DNA from: Mycobacterium tilburgii
Lineage (GTDB): Bacteria > Actinomycetota > Actinomycetes > Mycobacteriales > Mycobacteriaceae
Direction of reading: 5' to 3'
NCBI RefSeq assembly: GCF_902168065.1
Contig: NZ_LR655721.1
Location: 1 to 37,472 of the forward strand
Length of the DNA: 37,472 nucleotides
A program made the position numbers and the translations under genes. Under the pieces are notes generated by a model. The model searched no databases. It was given only the letters and a program-made list of their open reading frames with translations, and had not been told where the DNA came from. This document shows, in pieces, positions 1 through 7,300 of the stretch (the first letter of the stretch is position 1; each line of letters starts with the position of its first letter).

Positions 1-45
1 GGGTTGGGTTAACAGCCCTCGCGGGTTCAAATCCCGCATCCTCCG
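1..45 (+). tRNA. tRNA-Ser, 3' part only (probably GGA anticodon)
   Basis: The window opens inside a tRNA. Bases 1-20 form a long variable arm in which GGGTT pairs with AGCCC, so this is a type II tRNA. The T-arm is GCGGG-TTCAAAT-CCCGC at 21-37, followed by the acceptor strand ATCCTCC and discriminator G at 45. A long variable arm with G73 points to serine. The implied 5' acceptor GGAGGAT matches the usual mycobacterial tRNA-Ser(GGA), but the anticodon lies outside the window. Confidence 0.75.
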
Positions 46-145
46 CAAATTTGAGTGCACTCGGTTTGTCGACGCGGCCAAACGGTTGTTGGAATCGGTT
101 TGTCTGCCTCTAGGCTGACGTGGGCTCACCAGCAGGAGGAGGCGT

Positions 146-886
146 ATGGGCCGCAAGGTCGCCATACCGTGGCATTTGTTGTTCTCGATCGGCGCCGGCG
201 TCCTCTATTTCCTTTGCGTGCTCCCCCGCTGGTCCGAGCTCATGGTCGACACACCGCGCGCGCTGGGAATGGCGGGGCGGATCGGCGCAGGCGCGCTGAT
301 CGCGCTGGCCGCATTGCCGGTGGTGTTCACCCACCTGCGTACCCGTAAGCCTGAGCTGGGCACACCGCAGCTTGCGCTGACGCTGCGGGTCTGGTCGATC
401 GTGGCCCATGTGCTGGCCGGCGCGCTGATTATCGGCACCGCAATCAGCGAAATCTGGCTCAGCCTGGATTCGGCCGGAAAATACCTGTTCGGCATTTACG
501 GCGCCGCCGCGGCGATCGGATTGCTCGGTATCTTTGCGTTCTATCTGTCGTTCGTCGCCGAACTGCCGCCGCCTCCGCCGAAACCGATCAAGCCGAAGAA
601 GGCGAAGCGGGGTTTGCGCCGCAAGAAGGCCGCCGAATCCGACGACGAGGCTGACATCGCGGCCGACGACGAGGCCGGCAAGAGCGAGACGGTCACCGCG
701 GAAGAATCCGCCGAGCCCACGGCCAAAGCTGTCGAAGCCGTCAAAGCCGAAAAGCCGGCGTCCGCCGACGACACCGAGAGCACCGAGGACTCCCGCACCG
801 GATTGCGCAACCGCCGCCCGACCGGCAAGGGTTCGCACCGGATGCGGCGCCGGCGCACCCGCGGCGGCGTGGCGCTCGACGAGTGA
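146..886 (+). CDS. lucA: Conserved membrane protein, LucA-like (Rv3723 type)
   Basis: This 246-residue protein has four hydrophobic segments at about residues 9-28, 46-65, 85-107 and 113-138. A cytoplasm-like tail of about 105 residues follows, first proline/lysine-rich (PPPPPKPIKPKK) and then rich in Ala, Glu and Asp. A strong ribosome site, AGGAGGAG, lies just before the ATG at 146. The size, four-segment topology, charged tail and position beside a serine tRNA agree with the M. tuberculosis Rv3723/LucA locus. LucA is described as a coordinator of fatty acid and cholesterol uptake by Mce1 and Mce4. The family assignment comes from memory of gene order and architecture, not from an alignment. 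The frame is intact and is the only large intact gene before 7301. Confidence 0.6.
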   Translation: MGRKVAIPWHLLFSIGAGVLYFLCVLPRWSELMVDTPRALGMAGRIGAGALIALAALPVVFTHLRTRKPELGTPQLALTLRVWSIVAHVLAGALIIGTAISEIWLSLDSAGKYLFGIYGAAAAIGLLGIFAFYLSFVAELPPPPPKPIKPKKAKRGLRRKKAAESDDEADIAADDEAGKSETVTAEESAEPTAKAVEAVKAEKPASADDTESTEDSRTGLRNRRPTGKGSHRMRRRRTRGGVALDE

Positions 887-1158
887 TCAGTCCCGTCGCT
901 TGAGGCTCTCGACGTAGGCGGCGATGCGCTGCTGGGTCTCTTGCGCGCCCCACAGTTGACGCACGCCCGCATCGGTGACGGCCCCTTCGCGGATCCGCGA
1001 AGGGGCCCGCAACTGGGTCTTGGTATCACCGATACGCCGCAACGGGCAAGGCACCCAGATCGGCGGCCTCCGCGATCGTGGCCGCGACCACATCGTCGGC
1101 CACGACCCGGTGGGCAAGCCCCCGAGCGATCGCCTCGGCAGAACACTCAAGCATCCGC
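887..1158 (-). pseudogene. Enoyl-CoA hydratase/isomerase, C-terminal remnant
   Basis: On the minus strand one frame reads SAEAIARGLAHRVVADD and then EAADLGALPVAAYR before a TGA near 1026. The adjacent frame continues as TKTQLRAP, VRQLWGAQETQQRIAAYVES and stops at 887. Both pieces match the end of crotonase-family proteins: an EA..RGL.HRVV segment, a KxxLR segment and a QxxxxAxxE tail. One frameshift near 1025-1028 separates them. The N-terminal two thirds, with the CoA-binding and oxyanion-hole region, is absent. A 28-base perfect palindrome at 980-1007 lies inside the fragment. Confidence 0.75.
980..1007. repeat. 28-base perfect palindrome
   Basis: Bases 980-993 (GGCCCCTTCGCGGA) are exactly the reverse complement of 994-1007, with no loop. 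The palindrome lies inside the enoyl-CoA hydratase remnant, where it is read in frame as RAPSRIREGA. There is no downstream T-tract, so it is not an obvious intrinsic terminator. Confidence 0.9.
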
Positions 1159-1430
1159 CTTGGGCGCTACTACTGGTGGGCCAGCCTCGCCAGGATCCAC
1201 TGGAATGTCGGTATTCTCACCGGTGCGATAGCTCGCGCAGACAGGCCGATAGCCTTCGGCGATCTGCAGCGGGATACCCTCTGACGATCGCCGCGCACCA
1301 ACAGATTGGGCATCGTCGGTGGCGATATCACTGATTCACCGATGCCGTCTTCAACCACCGAGGCCCGGTTGAATCTGTTGAGCGCTTGATATCCGCGCAT
1401 GTATCTCGTTGAGGTAGTTGTAAACCGTAT
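1159..1430. other. No assignable gene (272 bases)
   Basis: Several short frames cross this stretch on both strands but none resembles a family I recognise. The minus-strand frame joined to the serine-hydrolase remnant continues here without family features, as expected beyond a deletion or frameshift point. Confidence 0.4.
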
Positions 1431-1818
1431 AGCGGGTGACATCCAGCGGACGGTGATGCCGCCCTTGCCGTTGGCCGCGAATTCCGGCCAATACTCGGCG
1501 ACCGGGTCGTCGTAGGACAGCAGACCTCGGTTGGCGAGCCGGTGGATCACCGCCGACGCGACGCCCTTGGTCACCGAGAAGACCATCGCTCCGGTGTCGG
1601 CCCTCCACGACTGCGTGACGGCCCGGTCCGACCAGTCCATCCAGACGTCGACGACGGGCACGCCGTCGATGTAAGACGCACAGCGCGCCGCCGCCGAGGC
1701 GTCGCCCCGGAAACTGCTGAGCAAATTTCTTCACGACGTTCGCGAAATGCGGGTCGGCGGCCCCCGAGACACCGCGCAGCAAGCCGTCGCCAGTGGTGAG
1801 CAGAGTCGAAGTTGCCAT
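1431..1818 (-). pseudogene. Serine hydrolase/class C beta-lactamase family (LipD/LipE-like), N-terminal remnant
   Basis: The minus-strand gene starts at the ATG at 1816-1818. It reads FANVVKKFAQQFPGRR and GGGAL, then shifts frame near 1700 into YIDGVPVVDVWMDWSDRAV and GAMVFSVTKGVASAVIHRL. SVTK is the SxxK catalytic motif of the beta-lactamase-like esterase family, and the segment to LSYDDPVAEYWPEFAANGKGGITV matches the region after it. After ITV the family sequence ends, so the YxN motif and the C-terminal half are missing. The paralogue lipE at 26181 is intact in this window. Confidence 0.8.
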
Positions 1819-1925
1819 TGTGCCGCCCGGATGTGTGCAGCGGGGCCTGCTACACCGGAGAGGCGCCTCCCCGCTGAGGTGCCATTGCGTGAACGTATGC
1901 TATCAGTCCGGCAATGCCGTGCGTA

Positions 1926-2078
1926 TCACTGCGGCAGATCGTGCGGCGGCTCGTCCGCATTCGCACCGGGGGGCGCTTCGCCCAAATACTTCCGCAGCCT
2001 CAGCAGCTGGTTGATCACGACGCCCAGGCCCAGCAGCATCAGCACTATGACGATCGCCACCACCACCGGGGTGCTCAT
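1926..2078 (-). CDS. Small membrane protein, 50 aa, unassigned
   Basis: An ATG at 2076-2078 opens an uninterrupted frame that ends at the TGA at 1926-1928. The peptide begins MSTPVVVAIVIVLMLLGLG, so it has one transmembrane segment at about residues 4-25. A basic stretch NQLLRLRKYLGEAPPG and an acidic end with DEPPHDLPQ follow. The single-helix, short-cytoplasmic-tail architecture and clean frame suggest a real small protein. I recognise no family function. It lies between two pseudogenes and may survive only because it is short. Confidence 0.55.
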   Translation of the reverse strand: MSTPVVVAIVIVLMLLGLGVVINQLLRLRKYLGEAPPGANADEPPHDLPQ

Positions 2079-2239
2079 GAACCCATTGTGGTCCCTCGCC
2101 TGCCCGCCGGCGACCAGCCTGTTTGCCAGGAGATTGGGGTACGGGCCGGCGTTGCGGTCGGTTCGATCGCGGTCCGGGATTTTAATACCGAAGGTTCACG
2201 GGTAGCCGGGAGCGTAACGACATCGCGTCAGAAGGGAGC

Positions 2240-2391
2240 ACGACCCGAGCACCGAAGACAAGATCAAGAACAAGATCGAGGACCTGGGTGGGCAGGCGCA
2301 GGAAGCCGTCTGCAAATTGACCGGCGACGACGACACCAAGAACGAAGGACGTGGGGACCAGGCGAAATCGAGCCTGAAGGATGCTCAGTGA
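2240..2391 (+). pseudogene. CsbD-like stress protein with lost start
   Basis: The frame STEDKIKNKIEDLGGQAQEA, KLTGDDDTKNEGRGDQAKSS, LKDAQ stop (2248-2391) has the lysine/glutamate-rich, G.A.E..GKxTGDD.xxxEGxxDQ pattern of CsbD proteins. No ATG, GTG or TTG exists in frame between the upstream stop at 2215-2217 and the first conserved codon. A Shine-Dalgarno-like AAGGGAG at 2232-2238 is followed by ACGACC where ATGACC would be expected, and one extra base separates this from the conserved frame. The simplest reading is a mutated start plus a one-base insertion. A sequencing error cannot be excluded for so short a gene. Confidence 0.65.
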
Positions 2392-2526
2392 CCCTTCCGT
2401 CGCGAGTGCAGCGAATTGCTCCAGACATCGCTGTCCGTATCGCCAGCAATACTCTGGCACAAATTTGCTGCCCGCGGTCGGCGAAGTCTCTTCTAACTTC
2501 CGCCCTGACGGCACAATACTTACGGG

Positions 2527-2861
2527 GTGTCCAATCGCAACGTGCTGGGCAGCCCGCTGCAACCGTACGGCAGCGAGGACGTCGGACCGCCACACGATCT
2601 GTGCGGTGATGACGACCGAATTTCTCGAGCACCAGCGTTCCATCGGCAACGATCTGTTGACACCGGTGCCGCGGTACCGGTTTCTCGGCCTGCTGCCCGG
2701 TGACCGCTGGTGCGTCACCGCCCTGAACTGGCCTCAAGGTCCACCAGGACGGCTGCGCGGCGCCGGTGGTGTTGGCCTCCACCCAAGAACGCACCCTCGA
2801 GGTGGTGCCGTTGGAGGTGTTGCGCGAACACCAAGTCGACCGTTCCCGACGACCCGGCTAA
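2527..2861 (+). pseudogene. DUF2237 family protein, deleted and frameshifted
   Basis: A GTG at 2527 begins SNRNVLGSPLQP, typical of DUF2237. The sequence then jumps to EDVG, losing the conserved TGFYRDGCC-type segment, and shifts frame at about 2592 into HTICAVMTTEFLEHQRS. It continues GNDLLTPVPRYRF and PGDRWCVTALNW. A second shift leads to AAPVVLASTQERTLEVVPLE and a TAA at 2859-2861. All conserved blocks are recognisable in order, but at least one internal deletion and two frameshifts are needed to read them. The family's function is not established. Confidence 0.8.
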
Positions 2862-2911
2862 CCTGTAAGCCTCGCGAACTGCGATTCGACACCCGTCGAG
2901 GAGGCAGTCAC

Positions 2912-4186
2912 ATGAGCGCTGCGGGCTCCGACATCGCCGACCTCGATTTCGACGACCTGGCCTCCCCGCGGCTGACCGACACTCAGCGCCAGATCCTGGA
3001 ATTCACCGAGGCCAGGCGGGTGGACCTCGTCATCGACCGGATACTCGTGGAGGCCATCGACCAAGCCGGCGCCGACAACCTGGCCGACACCAACGGCTTC
3101 GGCGACCGGCTGCGCGCGCACGTCGCCGCGATCGAAGCCGTCGACGGGCTGCGCCAGCTCACCCGCTCGACCCTGCGGCAACGAGTGGTCCGCCTGCTGC
3201 GAAATGGGTTGTCGCTGAACGAACTGATCACGCGGTATCCGGAGATCGAATCGATCACGATCGACAAGCCGTTCATCGTGGTCGGCATGCCGCGGTCGGG
3301 CACCACGCATCTGGTGAATCTCATTGCCGCCGACCCACGCCGGCGCGCACTGCTGTACTGCGCGCATTGCCGTACTGGGAGAGTCAGGAGCCCATACCCG
3401 CGCGCGGCGAGGGCCCGGGTATCGACGGGATCGACCCTCGCTACGCCCGGGCGAAGGCCGAGTCCGACGCGCTGGTGGCCAGCGCCCCGGTGGTGGCGGC
3501 GATGCACGATCGATTCCCGGAGGCGATCGAGGAGGAGGTAGAGCTGCTCGACCTCGATTTCGCGGCTACGTCTTGGTATGGCATGCGCGCGTGCCGGATT
3601 GGCGCGACTACTATTTGGCGCTGGCACTACGCCTACCTGAAGAAGGTTTTGCAGGCCCTGACCTTTCTGCGGGGCCCGCGAACGTGGATTCTGAAGAGTC
3701 CCCAGCACTGCGAGCAACTGGGTCCGGTGATGGCGACTTTTCCCGACGCGACGGTGGCGTTCACCCACCGCGATCCCGTCGCGGTCGTGCAGTCGGCGAT
3801 CACGATGATGGCCTATTCCGACCGGCTGCGCCGCACCACCATCGAGCCGTAATGGCTGCTGGACTAATTAGACCGATCGGGTGCACCGACTGCCGAGAGC
3901 GTGTGTCCGCGACCCCAACCTGATACCGCCCGACCGCAGCATCGACGTCAGCTTCCACCAACTCAACGGCAACAAAATGCCGGTGCTCGACGAGCTTTAC
4001 CGGCGCGGCGACGTCGAGGTGACCCCGAAGGTGCGTGCCTGGTTCTAGCAGTACCTGGACGACAATCCGCGCGTAAAGAACGGCCGGACCCGCTATGACC
4101 TGCGGCGGCACTTCGGCGTCACTGCCGAGGAGTTGCGCGGCCGGTTCAGCTTCTACTTCGACCGGTTCGACGTCCGCCCCGAATGA
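2912..4186 (+). pseudogene. Sulfotransferase family protein, broken
   Basis: The ATG at 2912 follows GAGGAGGC. The first frame carries the PAPS 5'-phosphosulfate loop in VVGMPRSGTTHLVNLIAADP at about residues 122-141. Near 3360 it shifts to LPYWESQEPIP, WHYAYLKKVLQAL, WILKSPQHCEQL and FTHRDPVAVVQS, and stops at 3850-3852. A third frame resumes with DVSFHQLNGNKMPVLDELY, has an in-frame TAG at 4046-4048, and ends RFSFYFDRFDVRPE at 4184-4186. Parts thus span nearly the full length of the mycobacterial sulfotransferase_3-type family (Rv1373/Rv3529c-like), with at least two frameshifts and one nonsense codon. Confidence 0.85.
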
Positions 4187-4200
4187 AGGAGACAGCAGCG

Positions 4201-5193
4201 ATGTTCGAGCCAATATACCGCAGCACACCGGGCGCCGACGCACTGCAGCCGGCGGCCGGGCCGAGCAGATCGCCCCGGAACTGTGGTGTTCACCGGGGCT
4301 GTCCAATTCGTACCTGCTGACCACCGGCGATGGCCGGGTCGTCGTCAACACCGGCATGGGGTTCGAGGGGCCGGTGCACTGTGCCAACTTCGACGCCGTC
4401 GACAGTGCGCTACATCAATCTTCACCCAGGGCTACGTCGACCACGTCGGCGGCCTGGACAGCCTGCGGGATCCGATCATAGTTGTTGTCGCCCAATACAA
4501 TCGGACGGCATGGCGTGACGATGACGAACGCCTCATCCTCTATCGGGCGAGCCGCAGTGTTCGCGTTTAAAGACAAGCTGGCGACCGGCGTCCAGGCCAT
4601 CCAGCGCCGGCTGGGCACCAAGAAATTGCCCGGCCAAAGCGTCCCGAACGTCGATCTGGACTTCGACGACACCCTGACCCTCGAGGTCGGCGGCCGGCGC
4701 CTGGAGCTGATCTCGGTGCCCTGCGGCGAGACCACCAACTCCCTGGTGGTATGTCTGCCCGAGGCAGCGAATTTGTCTGTGCGGGAACACCTTCAGGCCG
4801 ATCTTCGGGCACATCCCCAACCTCGTCACCATGCGAGGCGACCGGTATCGCGACGCCCTGATGGCGATCGCGTCGGTGGAGCGGGTGCTCGACTTGCACC
4901 CGAGCTGCTGGTCACCGGCCACTTCGAACCGATCACGGGCGCCGACCGCATCCACGCCGAACTGACCCGGCTGCGCAACGCCATTCAACACGTGCACGAC
5001 CAGACTGTGGCCGAGATGAACGCGGGCAAAGAGGTGCGGACCCTGATGCGCGAGATCACCCTGCCCGCGGAATACGAAGTGGGCGAGGGCTACGGAAAGA
5101 TCTCCTGTGATGTACGGGCCATCTGAGAGAACTACTCGGGATGGTTCCATCAACCGGTCCACCACGGAGCTCTACCCGGTTGGATTCGACGCC
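4201..5193 (+). pseudogene. Metallo-beta-lactamase-fold hydrolase (alkylsulfatase-like), broken
   Basis: The ATG at 4201 lies 14 bases after the sulfotransferase stop. Frames in succession give IAPELWCSPGLSNSYLLTTG, VVVNTGMGFEG, a metal-site-like TQGYVDHVGGLDSL and DFDDTLTLEVGGRRLELISV. Further on they give PIFGHIPNLVTMRGDRYRDA, ELLVTGHFEPI and REITLPAEYEVGEGYGKIS. The usual HxHxDH appears as QGYVDH, so one histidine position is not canonical. A TGA at 5124-5126 sits where the family normally has tryptophan before ENYSGWFH. The last recognisable piece, [13 protein letters not shown], ends near 5193 in yet another frame. The C-terminal sterol-carrier-like region is missing. Confidence 0.75.
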
Positions 5194-5640
5194 GTAATCC
5201 TTCGTGTAGCCAGATGTCTCGCCGGCGGTGCGCAGTCACCGAGTTGCCGAACCATTGGTGTGCCAGTTCGTGGGCGATGAGCCGTTCGCTCGACCGGGTG
5301 CCGTCGCAATGTTTGGTACCGAAGATCGAGATGCCTTGCGCTTCAAGCGGGTATATCCAGCGCGTCGTCGGTGACGACGACCGTGTAGCCGCTGCCCAAG
5401 GGATACTGGCCGAACAGGTCGATGAACAGTTCCATCATCTCGGGTCGGCGGGCGAAATCGTGGTCGAAGCTGCTTCGCAGCCGCCCGGGTAATGCGGCCT
5501 CTAGGTGCCAATCTGCAACGTTATCAGGTAGGTCGACGTGGGCTCGGGCTGTTCGTAGGTCCACACGGTGCGCGACGCGCGGACTCGCCGGGACAGCGGC
5601 CGCCCGTTAGCGATCACCCCCGTTGCCCCACAGTGATCGG
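5194..5640 (-). pseudogene. M1-family zinc aminopeptidase, internal fragment
   Basis: Read on the minus strand, the pieces run in the order of M1 peptidases: TVWTYEQPEPTSTYLITLQI, then [20 protein letters not shown]. These are followed by [12 protein letters not shown] and [18 protein letters not shown], then [15 protein letters not shown] and the later E of LHEG form the HExxH-x18-E zinc site, so the fragment covers the catalytic core, in three different frames. The N- and C-terminal parts are gone. Its 3' end butts directly against the end of the oppositely oriented metallo-beta-lactamase remnant, marking a deletion or inversion junction near 5190. Confidence 0.8.
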
Positions 5641-5691
5641 ATCGGCTTCGGTTAACCGCCGTAGCGCACCACGATCGACAGGGCCGCCCCG

Positions 5692-6165
5692 GTGAGAACT
5701 TTGGCGTCAAGGCACAGCGTCGGCGTGCTGGATGTCAACGAGCAAGCGGCCCAACGTGTTACCGATGACCTGCGCGCCGCGGGGACCACCGCGATCGCGC
5801 TGGGAGCCGACGTCTCCGACCGGGCGGGCGTGGAGCACGCCTTCGCCAAGGCGCGCAGCGCGCTCGAAGCGATGTTGGTGCTGGTCACGTGTGCCGGCAT
5901 GTTCGGGTTCGCGCCGTTCGACCAGATCACCCCGGAGTCGTGGTCGAAGATCATCGACGTCAACCTGACCGGTATCTTTACACTGTTGCTAGGTCGCGCT
6001 GCCCGATATGGTCGACGCAAAATGGGGCCGGATCGTGATGATCTCGTCGTCCAGTGCGCAACGCGGATCCCCGTTCGCGGCCCATTACGCGGCGTCCAAC
6101 GGGCGTGATCACCCTCACGAAGTCGCTCGCCCACGAGTACCCCCACGGGATCACCGTCAACCGGT
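5692..6165 (+). pseudogene. Short-chain dehydrogenase/reductase remnant
   Basis: The frame from 5692 reads VGVLDVNEQAAQRVTDDLRA, GADVSDRAGVEHAFAKA, LVTCAGMFGFAPFDQITPES and IIDVNLTGIF. These match the NAD-binding half of an SDR after its first strand. Frameshifts follow to RIVMISSSSAQRGSPFAAHY (the catalytic S...YxxxK region, as YAASNG without the usual lysine in frame) and ITLTKSLAHEYPHGITVN. The N-terminal TGxxxGxG loop and the substrate-binding C-terminus are missing. Near 6165 the sequence turns into an aldehyde dehydrogenase tail. Confidence 0.8.
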
Positions 6166-6384
6166 TCGATGTTCACCAGCGATGTCGAGCGCGGATACGG
6201 TGTGGCCGCCCGGATCCTGTCGGGCACCTTCGGCATCAACGAGGGCTACATCATGGATACGGCAGCACCGTTCGGGGGTGTCAAGGACAGCCGCTACGGA
6301 CGGGAACTCGGCATCGAGGGCATCGACAGTTACACGGTGAGCCAATCGATTTCGGCGACCCCGGCGGTGCTGCCTGAGACGTGA
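6166..6384 (+). pseudogene. Aldehyde dehydrogenase, C-terminal fragment
   Basis: The frame SMFTSDVERGYGVAARILSG, TFGINEGYIMDTAAPFGGVK and GRELGIEGIDSYTVSQSI is the last ~70 residues of an aldehyde dehydrogenase: the FTSD.ERG segment, the APFGGVK.SG.GRE motif and the terminal E..K.I region. The catalytic Cys/Glu and NAD-binding domains are absent. It is directly attached to the SDR remnant, so one deletion probably removed the SDR end and the ALDH front together. Confidence 0.8.
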
Positions 6385-6555
6385 TCATGGCCGCCATCGA
6401 CTCGAGGTCCGAGCTGGCGTCGCGAATCCCGTCGATGAGCGTCGCCGGGAAATCGGAGTTGTTGAAGTCGCTGCTGACGGGGTAGCTCACCGGGTACACC
6501 GCGAGCGATCGCCCCCGAGCTGCCCGCGCAGGGCGTCGACGTAAGGCAGCGGCAT
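6385..6555 (-). pseudogene. Cutinase-like hydrolase, N-terminal fragment
   Basis: On the minus strand the frames give YVDALRGQLGG, then SLAVYPVSYPVSSDFNNSDF and PATLIDGIRDASSDLESMAA. This matches the region before the catalytic serine of mycobacterial cutinase-like proteins (VDALR..xxVYPVNYPAS.D followed by GxxDASS.v.xMAA). A single frameshift separates DALRGQLGG from SLAVYP. The GYSQG catalytic motif and everything after it are missing, and no signal peptide is recognisable upstream. Confidence 0.7.
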
Positions 6556-6646
6556 AAGACGACGATAATCCGATCGGTGGATGCGCGGCAGGTCCGGCGG
6601 CCTCGGACCGTCGCGTGGGCCTGGCGCACTGTCTGACGGGCAAACC

Positions 6647-6688
6647 TGACCAGCAGGTTTACCGCGGCCACGGTAAACCTGCTGGTCA
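6647..6688 (-). terminator. 42-base near-perfect palindrome, likely terminator hairpin
   Basis: Bases 6647-6664 (TGACCAGCAGGTTTACCG) are the exact reverse complement of 6671-6688. The six central bases also pair except for one C/A mismatch, giving a 42-base palindrome with essentially no loop. It lies 10 bases past the minus-strand stop of a CsbD-like tail at 6698-6700, so a transcription terminator for that gene is the simplest role. It has no clear U-tract, which is common in mycobacteria. Confidence 0.65.
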
Positions 6689-6697
6689 AGAGCGTGA

Positions 6698-6735
6698 TTA
6701 CTTCTTGAAGGCGTCCTTCACCTTTTCGCCGGCCA
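6698..6735 (-). pseudogene. CsbD-like protein, last ~12 residues only
   Basis: The minus strand reads AGEKVKDAFKK followed by TAA at 6698-6700, which resembles the C-terminus of CsbD proteins (GKxKDAFKK). The sequence just upstream belongs to the oppositely oriented TM2 gene, whose ATG is at 6736. Only the tail and its terminator-like hairpin therefore remain. The call rests on a very short match. Confidence 0.45.
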
Positions 6736-7206
6736 ATGTCGACGCCGAACCCACCCGGACAGCTTCCCGAGGCCTGGCAACCGCCCGCTACCAGCCGCCC
6801 CCGCCGTCCGGGTATCCGGGGGATACCCCGGCTACCAACAGCCGCCCGGCTACCCACAGCCACAGCCCTTTCCCGGTTATGCCGGCTATCCGGGGCTATG
6901 CGGTGGACCCGCACGCACCGTTCGGCCGTGATCCCGCCACGGGTCTCCCGCTGTCGGACAAATCGAGCACCATGGCCGGGCTCTTGCGACTGTTCTTCGG
7001 CGTGTTCGGCGTCGGTCGCTTCTACATCGACACAACCCAGATCGCGGTAGCGCAACTCTTGCTGGGCCTGTTCGGACTGGATCTTTAGCGTGTTCTGTTT
7101 CCTCGGTTTTCCGGTCCTGCTCGGCAGCGCCGTCTGGGCGGTCGTCGACGCGATCATGATGTTCACCGGCAGCGTGAAGGCCAACCACGGCCGCAAACTG
7201 CGCTAG
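6736..7206 (+). pseudogene. TM2-domain membrane protein, frameshifted
   Basis: The ATG at 6736 starts MSTPNPPGQLPEAWQPPAT, followed by a Pro/Gly/Tyr-rich stretch that has lost frame. A second frame gives YAVDPHAPFGRDPATGLPLS, SSTMAGLLRLFFGVFGVGRF and IAVAQLLLGLFGL. It ends prematurely at 7086-7088 because of one extra G in the ATC codon region. The third frame completes the domain: SVFCFLGFPVLLGSAVWAVV, DAIMMFTGSV and the basic tail GRKLR, with TAG at 7204-7206. The two helices and the G(x)xGxxRFY turn are standard for TM2 proteins. Confidence 0.85.
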
Positions 7207-7300
7207 CGCAGGATCACGATCAGGTCACAATTTCCAACATCCCGGATTGCGATCGGCGCGTCTAACCGCCTGCACGACAAGGGACATCTAGTGTCACTTC

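Noticed and set aside
5611..5641. CGATCAC...GTGATCG 7-base inverted repeat
   Set aside because: The arms are short and the loop is long, within the M1 peptidase remnant; it is plausible by chance in 37 kb.
6815..6836. Inverted repeat GGGTATCC...GGATACCC
   Set aside because: It falls in Gly/Tyr/Pro codon repeats of the TM2 protein, which generate such symmetry by themselves.
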